Shown here in pieces: positions 8,549 through 17,220 of a DNA stretch of 64,000 nucleotides. The notes under the pieces were generated by a model. It worked only from the letters and a program-made list of their open reading frames with translations, was not told where the DNA came from and did no database searches. The stretch covers positions 18,728-82,727 of the forward strand of contig JAZLCO010000022.1 of the NCBI GenBank assembly GCA_045614225.1, given 5' to 3'. The DNA is from UBA9715 sp045614225. Lineage in GTDB: Bacteria > Actinomycetota > Coriobacteriia > Coriobacteriales > Eggerthellaceae. The first letter of the stretch is position 1. Each line of letters opens with the position of its first letter. The position numbers were made by a program, and so were the translations under genes.

Positions 8549-9363
8549 AACGCGTGATCGTTGTGGGATCGCCGCGCTCGAAAGGACGCAGCGCGCATTT
8601 GGCCGAGATGCTGTTCGAGGCAAACATCGACGAATGCCCGGAGGACGAGATCTTCCTCGTACCTGTGTCCGAGGTCGAAATAGGGCCTTGCATCGGCTGC
8701 GGAGCATGCCGCAAGAAGATGGAGGTCATTTCGCGTGACGAGGACGGCAACGAGGTGTCGGAGTCAAAGCATCGTTGCGTTTTCGACGACGACATGCAGA
8801 CGCTCTACGACTTGCTGGATGACGCAGATGAGCTGATTGTCGTCTCGCCGATCTACTTCTCAGGCGCGCCTGCTCCCATGAAATGCGTGCTCGACCGCCT
8901 GCAACCTTATTTCTGGGCAAGCAGGGAAGTGTCTCTCGAGGAGCGCCTCGCAAATAAACGTCCGGCAACGTTGCACATCGTCGGCGAAGGTAACGATCCG
9001 CATGGGTTCGATCCGCTTGTGAGCGAAGTGCGCAGCGCCACGGCTGTTGCGGGTTTCAGGCTCGAGCGCGTACTCGACTGGGTTGGCAAGATCGATGAAT
9101 TGGGAGAAATCATCGCCGAAGCCACCGTGGTCGAAATCGTTCAAGGCGGGCAAAAGACGACAGAAAGCGAAGTTCAGAATCGTCCGAAAGCAACTTCTGC
9201 CGAAAGGCCGAAACTCGACCTGAGTTCGAGCAAGCGGCCCCGTCGGAGCGCTGACAATAACAGGAAACCAGCCCAACAAGGGAAGAAGGGCAATACCCAA
9301 AAGGGCGAGCGAAAAGGCTCCCATCAGAGTAAGCAACAAGGGAAAGGCAAACGTCGTGGATAG
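8545..9363 (+). CDS. NADPH-dependent FMN reductase / flavodoxin-fold protein with basic tail
   Basis: 272 residues. Residues 1-180 are flavodoxin-like: an FMN-phosphate loop GSPRSKGRSA (8-17), a CIGCGAC cluster (Cys49, Cys52, Cys55) as in iron-sulfur flavoproteins and related reductases, and SPIYFSGAPAPMK (101-113) contacting the isoalloxazine in the family. The last 80 residues are very basic and low-complexity (Lys/Gln/Gly/Arg), unlike typical members, and may bind nucleic acid; that is inference. The start overlaps the tatD stop by ATGA, and the end overlaps a possible early rsmA start. Substrate unknown. Confidence 0.8.
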   Translation: MKRVIVVGSPRSKGRSAHLAEMLFEANIDECPEDEIFLVPVSEVEIGPCIGCGACRKKMEVISRDEDGNEVSESKHRCVFDDDMQTLYDLLDDADELIVVSPIYFSGAPAPMKCVLDRLQPYFWASREVSLEERLANKRPATLHIVGEGNDPHGFDPLVSEVRSATAVAGFRLERVLDWVGKIDELGEIIAEATVVEIVQGGQKTTESEVQNRPKATSAERPKLDLSSSKRPRRSADNNRKPAQQGKKGNTQKGERKGSHQSKQQGKGKRRG

Positions 9364-9370
9364 TAGCGAC

Positions 9371-9406
9371 CGAAGTTCCGATCGAAGTACCATCCGAAGT
9401 TCCAAT
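9371..9406 (+). repeat. Three 12-bp direct repeats ahead of rsmA
   Basis: CGAAGTTCCGAT, CGAAGTACCATC and CGAAGTTCCAAT follow one another without gaps between the reductase stop and the rsmA ATG. If the GTG at 9356 were used they would encode a Ser/Arg repeat. They may be a slipped-strand expansion in the leader. Confidence 0.6.
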
Positions 9407-9430
9407 CAGGGAGAGGATCACGGCTCCGTC

Positions 9431-10363
9431 ATGAGCGCCGACCGATTATCCCCCCTGGCAACCCCCTCGGCCACGCGCGAGGTTCTCGAGCGCCATAGCC
9501 TCTACACCAAATACGCCCTCGGGCAAAACTTCCTCGTCAACGACGACATCATCAAAAAGATCGTCGAGCTCGGCGATGTCCAGCCGTCCGACCATGTGCT
9601 GGAAGTTGGGCCGGGCATCGGCACGCTTACGGCTGCGCTGTTGAAATGCGCGGGTCATGTAACGTCGATCGAGATGGACTACGATCTGCCTGCTGTCCTG
9701 ACAGACACCCTCGATCAATGGGAAGACCGTTTCACTCTGCTGCGCATGAATGCGCTCGACGTGACGGTCAACGACATCGAACAGCTGGATGATGCTCCTA
9801 TTGGCGAAGTCAGCGCGGAAGCGATGCCCAACAAACTCGTGTCGAATCTTCCTTATGCTGTAGCTGCGACGGTCACTCTCGACTACCTGCAGAAATTCGA
9901 CTCGATCGACAGCGCGACCATCATGGTCCAGCGTGAAGTTGCCGAACGTATGATGGCGAAGCCCGGCACGAAAACATACGGCGCCTACACGGTGAAGCTT
10001 TCTATGTACGCGAAGCCCGTGGGTCATTTCTCCGTGAGCTCGGGCAACTTCTTCCCGCCTCCGCGCGTCGAGAGCACGGTCATTCGACTTGACCGGCAGA
10101 TTGCGTACGACAAAGATGGGCGCGAGCTGACATCAGACGAGCTGAAGGCTGTTTGCATGATGGCCGATGCCGCTTTCGCCACGAGGCGCAAGACGCTCTC
10201 GAATTCGTGCAAGACGCATTTCTCCGGGCGGGGCGACATCGTTGAGCGATTGCCGCAGATATTCGAGCAAGCTAATGTCGACCCGCGTCGTCGTGGCGAA
10301 ACGCTTGACCAGCGCGAGTTCATTCAGCTGGGTTTGGCGCTTCACAGAAGCGAGATCGCATAA
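9431..10363 (+). CDS. rsmA: 16S rRNA dimethyladenosine transferase RsmA (KsgA)
   Basis: 310 residues from the ATG at 9431; the open frame extends to a GTG at 9356 that would add a repetitive 25-residue leader. The family dimethylates A1518 and A1519 in 16S rRNA late in 30S assembly. Visible motifs are ALGQNFLVNDDI at the N-terminus, the SAM-binding VLEVGPGIGTLT, the catalytic NLPYAVA and FFPPPRVES. A GGGAGAGG stretch about 14 bases upstream of the ATG is a possible, rather distant, ribosome binding site. It ends the metG-tatD-reductase-rsmA cluster. Confidence 0.94.
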   Translation: MSADRLSPLATPSATREVLERHSLYTKYALGQNFLVNDDIIKKIVELGDVQPSDHVLEVGPGIGTLTAALLKCAGHVTSIEMDYDLPAVLTDTLDQWEDRFTLLRMNALDVTVNDIEQLDDAPIGEVSAEAMPNKLVSNLPYAVAATVTLDYLQKFDSIDSATIMVQREVAERMMAKPGTKTYGAYTVKLSMYAKPVGHFSVSSGNFFPPPRVESTVIRLDRQIAYDKDGRELTSDELKAVCMMADAAFATRRKTLSNSCKTHFSGRGDIVERLPQIFEQANVDPRRRGETLDQREFIQLGLALHRSEIA

Positions 10364-10451
10364 ACCACGAGTCGAGTGCGATTCGCGGGGTTCTGACAGC
10401 ACAAATAAGAGGCACTGCCGCAAAAATCGTGCGCCTGCGCGGTTTACCCGC

Positions 10452-10512
10452 TATAATGGCATGACGTTTTAAAGGGGAAAGCGCACTTCAGCGCATTAAA
10501 GCGATGAAGTGC
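10452..10512 (+). promoter_or_regulatory. Probable -10 box and leader hairpin of the symporter gene
   Basis: TATAAT lies at 10452-10457 without a good -35 partner. The leader then holds GCACTTCA (10483-10490) and TGAAGTGC (10505-10512), an 8-bp inverted repeat just ahead of the ribosome binding site. Confidence 0.4.
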
Positions 10513-10534
10513 ATGACATAAAAGGGGACACGAA

Positions 10535-11917
10535 ATGGCACAGCAGAAATCGCATGCCCAGCACGAGCGCTCCGCCTGGTCGGGCAAGCTCGCGTTCATC
10601 TTGGCTGGTGCGGCAAGCGCCGTCGGCCTGGGAAACCTCTGGCGTTTCCCGACGCTCGCAGCCAAGTACGGCGGCGGCATGTTCATCCTCACGTACTTCA
10701 TACTGGCGTTCACGTTTGGCATCTCGTTGCTGCTGCTCGAGACGGCGCTCGGCCGCCGCACGAAGCAGTCCGTCATCGGCGCCTACAGCACGTTCAATAA
10801 AAAGTGGAAGTTCGTGGGCATCTTGGCGACTGCTGTGCCGTTCATCATCACGCCGTACTATTGCATCATCGGCGGTTGGGTAACGAAGTACCTGGTCAGC
10901 TATGTTGCCGAAGGTGCAGATGCTGTTGCAGCCGAAGGGTTCTTCGGCGGCTTCATCACCGACCCGGTTTTCACCTACGTGTTCATGGTCATCTTCATGC
11001 TGCTGTGCATCGGCGTGTGCGCACTCGGCGTCAAGAACGGCATCGAGAAAGCCAACATGGTCATGATGCCGCTGTTGCTCATCATGGCGGTAGGCATCTC
11101 CATCTTCGTGCTCATGCAGCCCGGCGCGCTCGAGGGCGCGGCGTACTACCTGGTTCCCGATTTCAGCAAGTTCTCGCCTGACCTGGTCATCAACGCACTT
11201 GGCCAGATGTTCTACAGCTTGTCGCTGGCCATGGGCATCATGGTCACCTACGGCAGCTACCTCGACAAGAAGGAAAACCTTTCCGAGTCCGTTGCCAGCA
11301 TCGCCGGCTTCGACCTCGTCGTGTCGTTCCTCGCCGGTCTCATGATCGTCCCTGCCGCCTTCATGGCCCTTGGCCTGGGCGAGGGTGGCACCATGGCCGC
11401 TGGTCCGTCGCTCATGTTCGTGACGCTGCCCACCGTGTTTGACGGCATGGGTGGTGCAGCCCAGATCATCGGCATCGTGTTCTTCGTGCTGGTGCTCTTT
11501 GCGGCTGCGACGAGCGCTATCTCCCTTATCGAGGCATGCACATCGATCATCCAGGACGGCACGCATTGGTCGCGCGGCAAGTCGCTGTTCGCGTTCTCAG
11601 TGTTCCTGATCGCTGCGGGTGCTTTCATCAACGCTGGCTACAACGTGCTCATCTGGATTGAGCCGCTTGGTCCGGGTACGCAGCTGCTCGACTTCTTCGA
11701 CTTCCTGTCCAACTCGGTCATGATGCCGATTGTCGCACTGCTCACCTGCATCTTCGTCGGCTGGATCATCAAGCCGAAGGAGATCATCAACGAGGTGCGC
11801 GTCTCGAGCAAGTTCAAGCTCGCTGGTCCTTGGACCGTCATGATTAAGTACATCGCGCCCGTTCTGGTCATCGCCATCCTCGTGGCCAACGTGCTGCCCA
11901 TGATCTTCCCAGCGTAA
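10535..11917 (+). CDS. Neurotransmitter:sodium symporter (NSS/SNF family) transporter
   Basis: A 460-residue polytopic membrane protein with about 11-12 helices. The N-terminal GLGNLWRFP signature follows a basic, soluble first 20 residues, as in LeuT and MhsT, and further conserved stretches include the unwound TM1 region and an NALGQMFYSLS segment in TM6. Characterised bacterial members take up amino acids with sodium ions; the substrate here is not deducible. AAGGGGA precedes the ATG. It is monocistronic: its own -10 box lies upstream and a strong terminator follows at 11947. Confidence 0.92.
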   Translation: MAQQKSHAQHERSAWSGKLAFILAGAASAVGLGNLWRFPTLAAKYGGGMFILTYFILAFTFGISLLLLETALGRRTKQSVIGAYSTFNKKWKFVGILATAVPFIITPYYCIIGGWVTKYLVSYVAEGADAVAAEGFFGGFITDPVFTYVFMVIFMLLCIGVCALGVKNGIEKANMVMMPLLLIMAVGISIFVLMQPGALEGAAYYLVPDFSKFSPDLVINALGQMFYSLSLAMGIMVTYGSYLDKKENLSESVASIAGFDLVVSFLAGLMIVPAAFMALGLGEGGTMAAGPSLMFVTLPTVFDGMGGAAQIIGIVFFVLVLFAAATSAISLIEACTSIIQDGTHWSRGKSLFAFSVFLIAAGAFINAGYNVLIWIEPLGPGTQLLDFFDFLSNSVMMPIVALLTCIFVGWIIKPKEIINEVRVSSKFKLAGPWTVMIKYIAPVLVIAILVANVLPMIFPA

Positions 11918-11946
11918 CCAGCGCGCACGATTGCTGTTATCATGTG

Positions 11947-11974
11947 GGACGGCGCTTTAAGCGCCGTCCTTTTT
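11947..11974 (+). terminator. Rho-independent terminator after the symporter gene
   Basis: An 11-bp stem GGACGGCGCTT / AAGCGCCGTCC with a one-base centre (practical loop TTTAA) is followed by a run of Ts. Confidence 0.9.
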
Positions 11975-12033
11975 GATTGAAGTCACGCCAAAAGGGACCG
12001 TCTCTTTTGGTGCGTTTGGAATGGAGATAGACA

Positions 12034-13098
12034 ATGGCACTTTCCATCGGAATCGTCGGATTGCCCAATGTGGGGAAGTCGACGCTGTTCAATGCGCTCA
12101 CCAGCAACAACGCTCTTGCTGCGAACTACCCGTTCGCGACAATCGAGCCCAACGTGGGTGTCGTGCCCGTGCCCGACGCGCGTCTCGAAGAGCTTGCCAA
12201 GATCGACAATCCGGCACAGATCGTGCCAGCGACGGTCGAGTTCGTCGACATCGCTGGTTTGGTTGCGGGTGCATCGCGCGGTGAGGGCTTGGGCAACCAA
12301 TTCCTTGCGAATATCCGCGAGACCGATGCGATTTGCGAAGTTGTTCGCTTCTTCAGCGATCCCGACGTTGTACACGTCGATGGCAAGGTGAACCCATCGA
12401 GCGACGTCGAGACGATTAAGACCGAGCTCATCCTGGCCGACATGGGCACCATCGAGAAAGCTCTTCCGCGTCTCGAGAAGGAGGCGAAGCGCGACAAGGC
12501 GTCAGCCGCGAAGCTCGAGGTTGCCAAAAAGGTGCTCGAAGGCCTGAACGAAGGTCATCGCGCTCGCACGCTCAATTTGAGCAAGGAAGAGCAAGAGGCG
12601 GTTTATGACCTGCACCTGCTGACCATGAAGCCGATTCTGTACGTTGCCAACGTCGACGAAGACCAGGTAACGGCAGACCTTGCTGAAATCGACGGTTGCG
12701 CACCTGTGCCCATCAGCGCGAAGATCGAGGCTGACTTGGCCGAGATGGACCCGGAGGAAGCGCAGATCTTCCTCGAGGAAATGGGCTTGTCCGAAAGCGG
12801 CCTTGCCCGCTTGGCGCGCGAGGCGTATCACCTGCTGGGGTTGCAGAGCTACTTCACGAGCGGCGAGAAGGAAACGAAAGCCTGGACCATCCCCATCGGC
12901 GCAAAGGCGCCGCAGGCCGCTGGCGTCATCCACACCGACTTTGAGCGCGGCTTCATCAAAGCCGAGACCGCAAGCTACGAAGACTATGTGGCGCTCGGCG
13001 GCGAGAAGGGCTGCCGCGATGCTGGCAAGCTTCGTCAGGAAGGCAAAGAGTACGTGGTGCAGGACGGCGATGTCATGCACTTCAAGTTCAACGTTTAG
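12034..13098 (+). CDS. ychF: Redox-regulated ATPase YchF
   Basis: 354 residues, the normal length of this universally conserved Obg-like P-loop protein that prefers ATP and associates with ribosomes. GLPNVGKST (residues 8-16) is the P-loop, then FVDIAGLVAGASRGEGLG is switch II. The C-terminal TGS-like domain contains the ALGGEKGCRDAGKLRQEGK stretch and ends with the typical DGDVMHFKFNV. A GGAGA ribosome binding site precedes the ATG. The tRNA promoter follows after about 90 bases. Confidence 0.97.
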   Translation: MALSIGIVGLPNVGKSTLFNALTSNNALAANYPFATIEPNVGVVPVPDARLEELAKIDNPAQIVPATVEFVDIAGLVAGASRGEGLGNQFLANIRETDAICEVVRFFSDPDVVHVDGKVNPSSDVETIKTELILADMGTIEKALPRLEKEAKRDKASAAKLEVAKKVLEGLNEGHRARTLNLSKEEQEAVYDLHLLTMKPILYVANVDEDQVTADLAEIDGCAPVPISAKIEADLAEMDPEEAQIFLEEMGLSESGLARLAREAYHLLGLQSYFTSGEKETKAWTIPIGAKAPQAAGVIHTDFERGFIKAETASYEDYVALGGEKGCRDAGKLRQEGKEYVVQDGDVMHFKFNV

Positions 13099-13185
13099 TG
13101 CTTGCAGTGCCGTAACAAAGGTGTGCGTATAAGTGGACTGCGCAACATGCTGGTTGAGTAAATGTGTAGGTCCTAAAAAAAGTTC

Positions 13186-13214
13186 TTGACCAGCCTTGCA
13201 GGTCGAAGTATATT
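13186..13214 (+). promoter_or_regulatory. Promoter of the tRNA-Ile/tRNA-Ala genes
   Basis: TTGACC (13186-13191) and TATATT (13209-13214) are 17 bases apart, placing the transcription start near 13221, a dozen bases ahead of tRNA-Ile. Confidence 0.75.
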
Positions 13215-13233
13215 ATCTAGGCACTTTTTGCAC

Positions 13234-13310
<77 letters not shown>

Positions 13311-13318
13311 TTTTTGCG

Positions 13319-13362
13319 ATAAACGCTCCACCGTGAGCCGAGTTTGCCGGTGGAGCGTTTAT
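13319..13362 (+). repeat. Hairpin between the two tRNA genes
   Basis: A perfect 15-bp inverted repeat (ATAAACGCTCCACCG at 13319-13333 and its complement at 13348-13362) with a 14-base loop separates tRNA-Ile from tRNA-Ala. No T-run follows, so it may be a processing signal rather than a terminator. Confidence 0.6.
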
Positions 13363-13416
13363 TACTACCTGGAGCAAAAGTGTCGCACCTGGCCCCAGCC
13401 AGGAGCGCAAACATAT

Positions 13417-13492
13417 GGGGCATTAGCTCAGCTGGGAGAGCGCGGGCTTTGCAAGCCTGAGGTCAGGGGTTCGATCCCCCTATGCTCCACCA
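13417..13492 (+). tRNA. tRNA-Ala (UGC), integration target
   Basis: Acceptor arms GGGGCAT and ATGCTCC, D arm GCTCAGCTGGGAGAGC, anticodon TGC at 13450-13452, T arm CAGGGGTTCGATCCCCC and an encoded CCA. Its 3' half is copied twice further downstream. Confidence 0.97.
13448..13492 (+). repeat. att copy 1 (3' half of tRNA-Ala)
   Basis: These 45 bases of the tRNA gene are identical to 23484-23528, and the last 20 also equal 17303-17322. Integrases commonly use the tRNA 3' end and restore it on insertion. Confidence 0.9.
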
Positions 13493-13502
13493 CGAATCTG
13501 CT

Positions 13503-13529
13503 GGTCAGCGCTTCGGCGCTGACCTTTTT
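13503..13529 (+). terminator. Terminator after tRNA-Ala
   Basis: GGTCAGCGC, TTCG tetraloop, GCGCTGACC and five Ts. Confidence 0.92.
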
Positions 13530-13964
13530 GCCGGCAAAAACCGACTTCCAACCGACATTTTACCGACCTACTCTCAAGAAGTGAAGACGGTTTTCGCCCA
13601 AATTTCGAGGCTTGCTATCGCCATGGCGGGGGCAAGGGTTTTCCACAATCGGCACGGCGAGGGCATAGGCGACGCCATGGCGGCAGCATAGGTGTCGCTG
13701 CGGCGACGGCAACGCGCCCGTTGCTATCGTCGTGGCGACATCTACTATTGGTTTATCTGAAATCAAATCAAAACTATCTCCGCGGCGCCGATTCCGGGTT
13801 TCTCCAACCGCCGGCAACGTGTCGAAGGCGTTGCCTTCTCGCCCGAATGCGGCACCAGCGATTCCCGAAACGGGGAAATGAGTTCCCAGAACGGTCCTTT
13901 TTTCGTTTTAGCAGGAGATTTAGCATTAAGCTGGCGAGCACCGAGGAACCGAGAGGAGCAGAAG
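13530..13964. other. Left end of element A, repeat-rich and without a gene
   Basis: About 435 bases. TTGCTATCGCCATGGCG (13612-13628) recurs as TTGCTATCGTCGTGGCG at 13721-13737, and related GCGACGCCATGGCGGCA and GTCGCTGCGGCGACGG sequences lie between, an iteron-like arrangement in the same position as the repeats of element C. No convincing coding frame is seen. Confidence 0.45.
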
Positions 13965-14192
13965 ATGCTGAAGAACGAGCAAGGCGAAGAAGCGAGGATC
14001 ATCTCCCTGAAAGAGGCCGCCGAGATCCTCGGCTCGTCATACCCGACAGTGCTGAGGATGGCCACGGAAGGCGACCTCAAGGCCTTCCGGATGCGCCGTA
14101 CTTGGCGGACCAGCACGGCGGCATGCGAGGAGTTCATCCAACGCAAGTTCGACGAGCAGGCCCGGGCATGCCAGTCGATCCAAGCAGACTGA
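13965..14192 (+). CDS. Excisionase-like helix-turn-helix protein
   Basis: 75 residues from the ATG at 13965 (AGGAGC ribosome binding site). The core ISLKEAAEILGSSYPTVLRMATEGDLKAF, then RRTWRTS, is a MerR/excisionase-type winged HTH: a Leu-Lys-Glu-Ala-Ala start, a recognition helix and a wing. Such proteins bind att-flanking DNA and steer excision, or act as small repressors. Its stop overlaps the start of the next gene. A close relative opens element C at 24062 in the same arrangement. The role is inferred from family and position. Confidence 0.75.
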   Translation: MLKNEQGEEARIISLKEAAEILGSSYPTVLRMATEGDLKAFRMRRTWRTSTAACEEFIQRKFDEQARACQSIQAD

Positions 14193-14596
14193 GGCAGGAT
14201 GGCAGGAGCTTCGCGAGGTACCCGAGCCTGGCGTACTCGACCGTCCAGGACGGGATCACGACCGCGCTCGTCCAGCGGAAGGTCGGCAGGAACGGGTGGG
14301 CCGTGATGGTGGCCCTGTGCCGCAAGGTGTACGGCGACGGAAAGCTCGGCAGGATATCAGCCGAGGAAATCGCCGCGCGGACGGGCCTTTCGACAGTCCA
14401 GGTCGCTCGGGGTATGCGCGAGCTCCGCGAACGGAACGTCATCGTGCCCGTCATGCGGAAGAACTCGAAGGGGAAACGGTCGTTCGACCGATCGAGCTTC
14501 GGCCACGTCGCCCAGTACTGCATTACCACGGAGGTCTGGAGGCAGGTGGCGCTTGCCGACGACGGGCCGCGGGAACCAGATGACCCCGTGGCATGA
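14168..14596 (+). CDS. HTH replication/regulatory protein, element A copy
   Basis: 142 residues from the ATG at 14168, inside the end of the previous gene. The central part (VGRNGWAVMVALCRKVYGDGKLG, then a helix-turn-helix of the type AEEIAARTGLSTVQVARGMREL, then a wing IVPVMRKNSKG) resembles the winged-helix domains of plasmid replication proteins or phage N15-type regulators. The last segment, HVAQYCITTEVW, is shared with the element C protein at 24280. Function is unproven; the constant partnership with the excisionase-like gene suggests control of replication or excision. Confidence 0.6.
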   Translation: MPVDPSRLRQDGRSFARYPSLAYSTVQDGITTALVQRKVGRNGWAVMVALCRKVYGDGKLGRISAEEIAARTGLSTVQVARGMRELRERNVIVPVMRKNSKGKRSFDRSSFGHVAQYCITTEVWRQVALADDGPREPDDPVA

Positions 14597-14605
14597 AAGG
14601 CGAAT

Positions 14606-15799
14606 TCACCCGGCTCTTCCGCCGCGCAGCTTTCCCGGCTCGGCGTACTTGTAAATCCAATCCTCGTCCCAGTACTCGCCACGCTCCTCCATGGGGCAGT
14701 CGTCGCAGAGATCTTTGGCGGTTTCCATGATGATGTCGAACAGCTCGAGGTCGCGTGCCCACTCCTCGCCGATTGCGGACAGGCCGCGCGCGGCGCCGAC
14801 GATGTTGCCGCAGATCGCGGCCGTCGAGTCGCTGTCGCCGGAGTGGTTCGCCGCAGAACGTATCGCATTCCCGAAGTCGTCCGCATGCCGCACCGCCGAG
14901 AACGCCGCAATGGCGAGCGCTTCCTCTCCGACCCACCCCTGGCCGAGCTTCGCTATGCAGTCGGGGTCGTCTCCGTTGCCATCCGCCAGGTCGCATGCAC
15001 GTACGAGCAAGTCGGCTGCATACGCGGACGCGTTAGGGTGGTCTGGGAAGAGGCGGGGCAACGTTGCGGCGCATTCGCGCACGATCCCCTCGATGGCACG
15101 GCTCGGCACGGGCTCCCCGTCGCATATCCCGTGGGCGCAGCGGCACACGATGTACGCCAACCCCGCCGCCGGGATGTAGCCGAGGGGATGGCCGTGCGTG
15201 AGCGCCGCGCACTCGGCCGCCCACATGGCCATGTGCTCCGGCTCGTTGTAGAAGAGGCCCACGGGTGCTACGCGCATGACTCCGCCGCATCCCTTCGAAT
15301 GGTTTACGGGATGCTGCATCGTGCCATCGCAGCCCGCGCGGATGGAGCTCATGCAGGTGTTGCCGGGCGCGCGCACGGCGTAGAGCTCGGGCACTTCGGA
15401 AAGCCATGTGTCGCCGCGAGCCTCGGTAAACGTCCGGTCCTGGGTGTAGAGCCAGTCACGGTATGTGTAGGCCGCGTAGCCCGCGGGGTTCGAGGATATA
15501 CCGCGCAGGTGCTGGCGGGTCATGCCGACGAGTACGGCTGCGGCGGTGAACAGAGTCATCTGGGTGTCGTCGGACACGGGGGCGAGCCCGCTTGTCGGGT
15601 CGAGCACATACGAGCGGATGCCCTCGGGCCCGTATTTCGCGCGGATGTCGTCCCAGTCGAGGAACTCGACCGCATAGCCCAGCGCGTCGCCTGCGGCGCC
15701 CCCGACGAGGCAGCCTTGGAAACGGTCGAGGAGGCGCTGCTCGCGGGCCTCGATCCGCTCCCTCAGGCGCTCCGGCATAGCGTTCATGTCGATTGTCAC
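14606..15799 (-). CDS. ADP-ribosylglycohydrolase family protein
   Basis: 397 residues from a GTG at 15799 with an excellent AGGAGGA 4 bases away. The family removes ADP-ribose from modified proteins, nucleic acids or small molecules. GCLVGGAAGDALGYAVEF near the N-terminus, SDDTQMTLFTAA (metal-binding Asp pair) and HSGDSDSTAAICGN near the C-terminus are the three diagnostic motifs, so the active site looks intact. It is element A cargo, lying 57 bases downstream of a DUF4926 gene on the same strand. It could reverse toxin-mediated ADP-ribosylation, for example by a phage or competitor; the target is unknown. Confidence 0.85.
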   Translation of the reverse strand: MTIDMNAMPERLRERIEAREQRLLDRFQGCLVGGAAGDALGYAVEFLDWDDIRAKYGPEGIRSYVLDPTSGLAPVSDDTQMTLFTAAAVLVGMTRQHLRGISSNPAGYAAYTYRDWLYTQDRTFTEARGDTWLSEVPELYAVRAPGNTCMSSIRAGCDGTMQHPVNHSKGCGGVMRVAPVGLFYNEPEHMAMWAAECAALTHGHPLGYIPAAGLAYIVCRCAHGICDGEPVPSRAIEGIVRECAATLPRLFPDHPNASAYAADLLVRACDLADGNGDDPDCIAKLGQGWVGEEALAIAAFSAVRHADDFGNAIRSAANHSGDSDSTAAICGNIVGAARGLSAIGEEWARDLELFDIIMETAKDLCDDCPMEERGEYWDEDWIYKYAEPGKLRGGRAG

Positions 15800-15855
15800 G
15801 GTATTCCTCCTAGATACCCCCAAAAGGCGCTCGATTCCCAAATGAACTAACTTGC

Positions 15856-16023
15856 TTAAAGGATTGCGTCTATATCGTTTTGGTACACCGTTGTTATCTC
15901 GAACCTACTAGGTCCATCAGGTGTTTCATATTCGAAAACATAGGCCACACCAGGCTCTAGGACTTCGGCAATTGTGCCGACCGTCCCGTCTTTTAATCGA
16001 ATTCTATCGAAGAGCTGCGGCAT
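15856..16023 (-). CDS. DUF4926 family protein
   Basis: 55 residues from the ATG at 16023 (an earlier start at 16044 would add 7). The pattern LFDRIRLKDGTVGTIAEV, then AYVFEYE and a final DIDAIL, fits DUF4926, a small beta-barrel-like family often found beside toxins or immunity genes. No membrane segment or catalytic motif is visible. It precedes the ADP-ribosylglycohydrolase gene on the same strand. Its function is unknown. Confidence 0.6.
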   Translation of the reverse strand: MPQLFDRIRLKDGTVGTIAEVLEPGVAYVFEYETPDGPSRFEITTVYQNDIDAIL

Positions 16024-16078
16024 GATTAACCTATTCGTCGACAAATGTTGTAACTAGTCTCATTAACAAGAGGCCCTG

Positions 16079-16205
16079 TCATTTCCTGAACTCATCGGGC
16101 ACGCGATATACGCGCCTGCGGGCATCTTCGTCAAGCAATTCCTTGAGAACTGTCTTGCGTGGATAGCCTACGGCTTCCTCTATCTTCCTTGCAACTTTCC
16201 TGCTC
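16079..16205 (-). pseudogene. 3' fragment of a gene cut by the transposon
   Basis: An open minus-strand frame ends here with about 42 residues (VARKIEEAVGYPRKTVLKE... then RRRVYRVPDEFRK). Its upstream part runs antisense into the transposase homology, so the original 5' end seems to have been replaced. Too little remains for a family call. Confidence 0.35.
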
Positions 16206-17168
16206 CAGCTCTCGCGCGAGCGGCAGTGCGACATGCCCGGCGGCGGGAGGACCTTCAGGCGCAGGATGCGCAGGTTCTGGGAGGTCTGGCCCATGCCCGA
16301 GGTCGTCGACGAGGTCCACCGCGTCGTCTACGTCGACGGCATCTACGTCGCCCGCGACCTGGTGGTGCTCATCGCCTGCAGCGACGACCACGTGCTGTCG
16401 TGGTACATGGCGCGCGGGGAGACCAAGCGCGCGTGGAAGGCGCTGCTCTCCCGCATCGCGCCGCCGGACATGGTGGTCACCGACGGCGGGCCCGGCTTCG
16501 CGGCGGCCGCGCGCGAGGAGTGGCCGGAGACCAGGGTGCAGAGGTGCCTGTACCACGCGTTCTGCCAGGTCAGGCGCTACACCACCTCGAGGCCCAACCT
16601 CCAGGCCGGCAAGGAGCTCTACGGCCTGGCCGTCGACCTCGTGCACGTCGGCACGCTGCGCCAGGCCGACCTCTGGGTCGAGCGGTTCCTCGAGTGGTGC
16701 GAGTTCTGGTGCGACTTCCTCAACGAGCGGACCGTGGTGGACGGCAGGCGCGTCTACACCCACGAGCGGCTCGTCAAGGCCCGCCGCGGCCTGGCGTCGC
16801 TGCTCAACGCCGGCACGATGTTCACCCGCCTCGACCCGGGGCTTTGCGCGGAGGGCCCGATGCCCAGGACCAACAACAGGATCGAGGGAGGGGTGAACGC
16901 CCAGCTGCGCGACATGATGCGCAACCACCGCGGGATGAGCGAGCTGCGCAGGGTCAAGGCGGTCTTCTGGTGGTGCTACATGCACACGGAGCGCCCCAAG
17001 GGCGCCTCCGAGGTCCTGGCCACCATGCCCACCGACGACGACATCGACATGCTCTACGGGGCCTACGCGTCCAACCCCAAGGAAGCGGACGGCCCCGTCG
17101 AGTGGGGCGACAGGGCCGTCTGGAACGAGATGCACCACAGCACCCCGTATCCCTATTCGATCGACTGA
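16206..17168 (+). pseudogene. IS1249-like (IS256-type) transposase, N-terminally truncated
   Basis: Homology runs in one frame from about 16209 (SRERQCDMP) to the stop at 17168, about 315 residues; the first start codon in this part is at 16233. Family features include EVHRVVYVDGIYVAR with a catalytic Asp, VVTDGGPGF with the second Asp, RCLYHAFCQVRRYTT and the PRTNNRIEGGVNAQLR segment with the Glu. The normal N-terminal zinc-ribbon and HTH (roughly 70-80 residues) are missing, so it is presumably inactive. Its GC content is visibly higher than that of its neighbours. A right end may lie near GGGACCCGTGAATAATCGCC (17173-17192). Confidence 0.75.
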
Positions 17169-17220
17169 TCTAGGGACCCGTGAATAATCGCCCCAGACAC
17201 ACTTTTGGGGGTTAACTCGA

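Noticed and set aside
13721..14167. N-terminal extension of the 14168 HTH protein
   Set aside because: It would read through the excisionase-like gene in another frame; the element C copy supports the short start.
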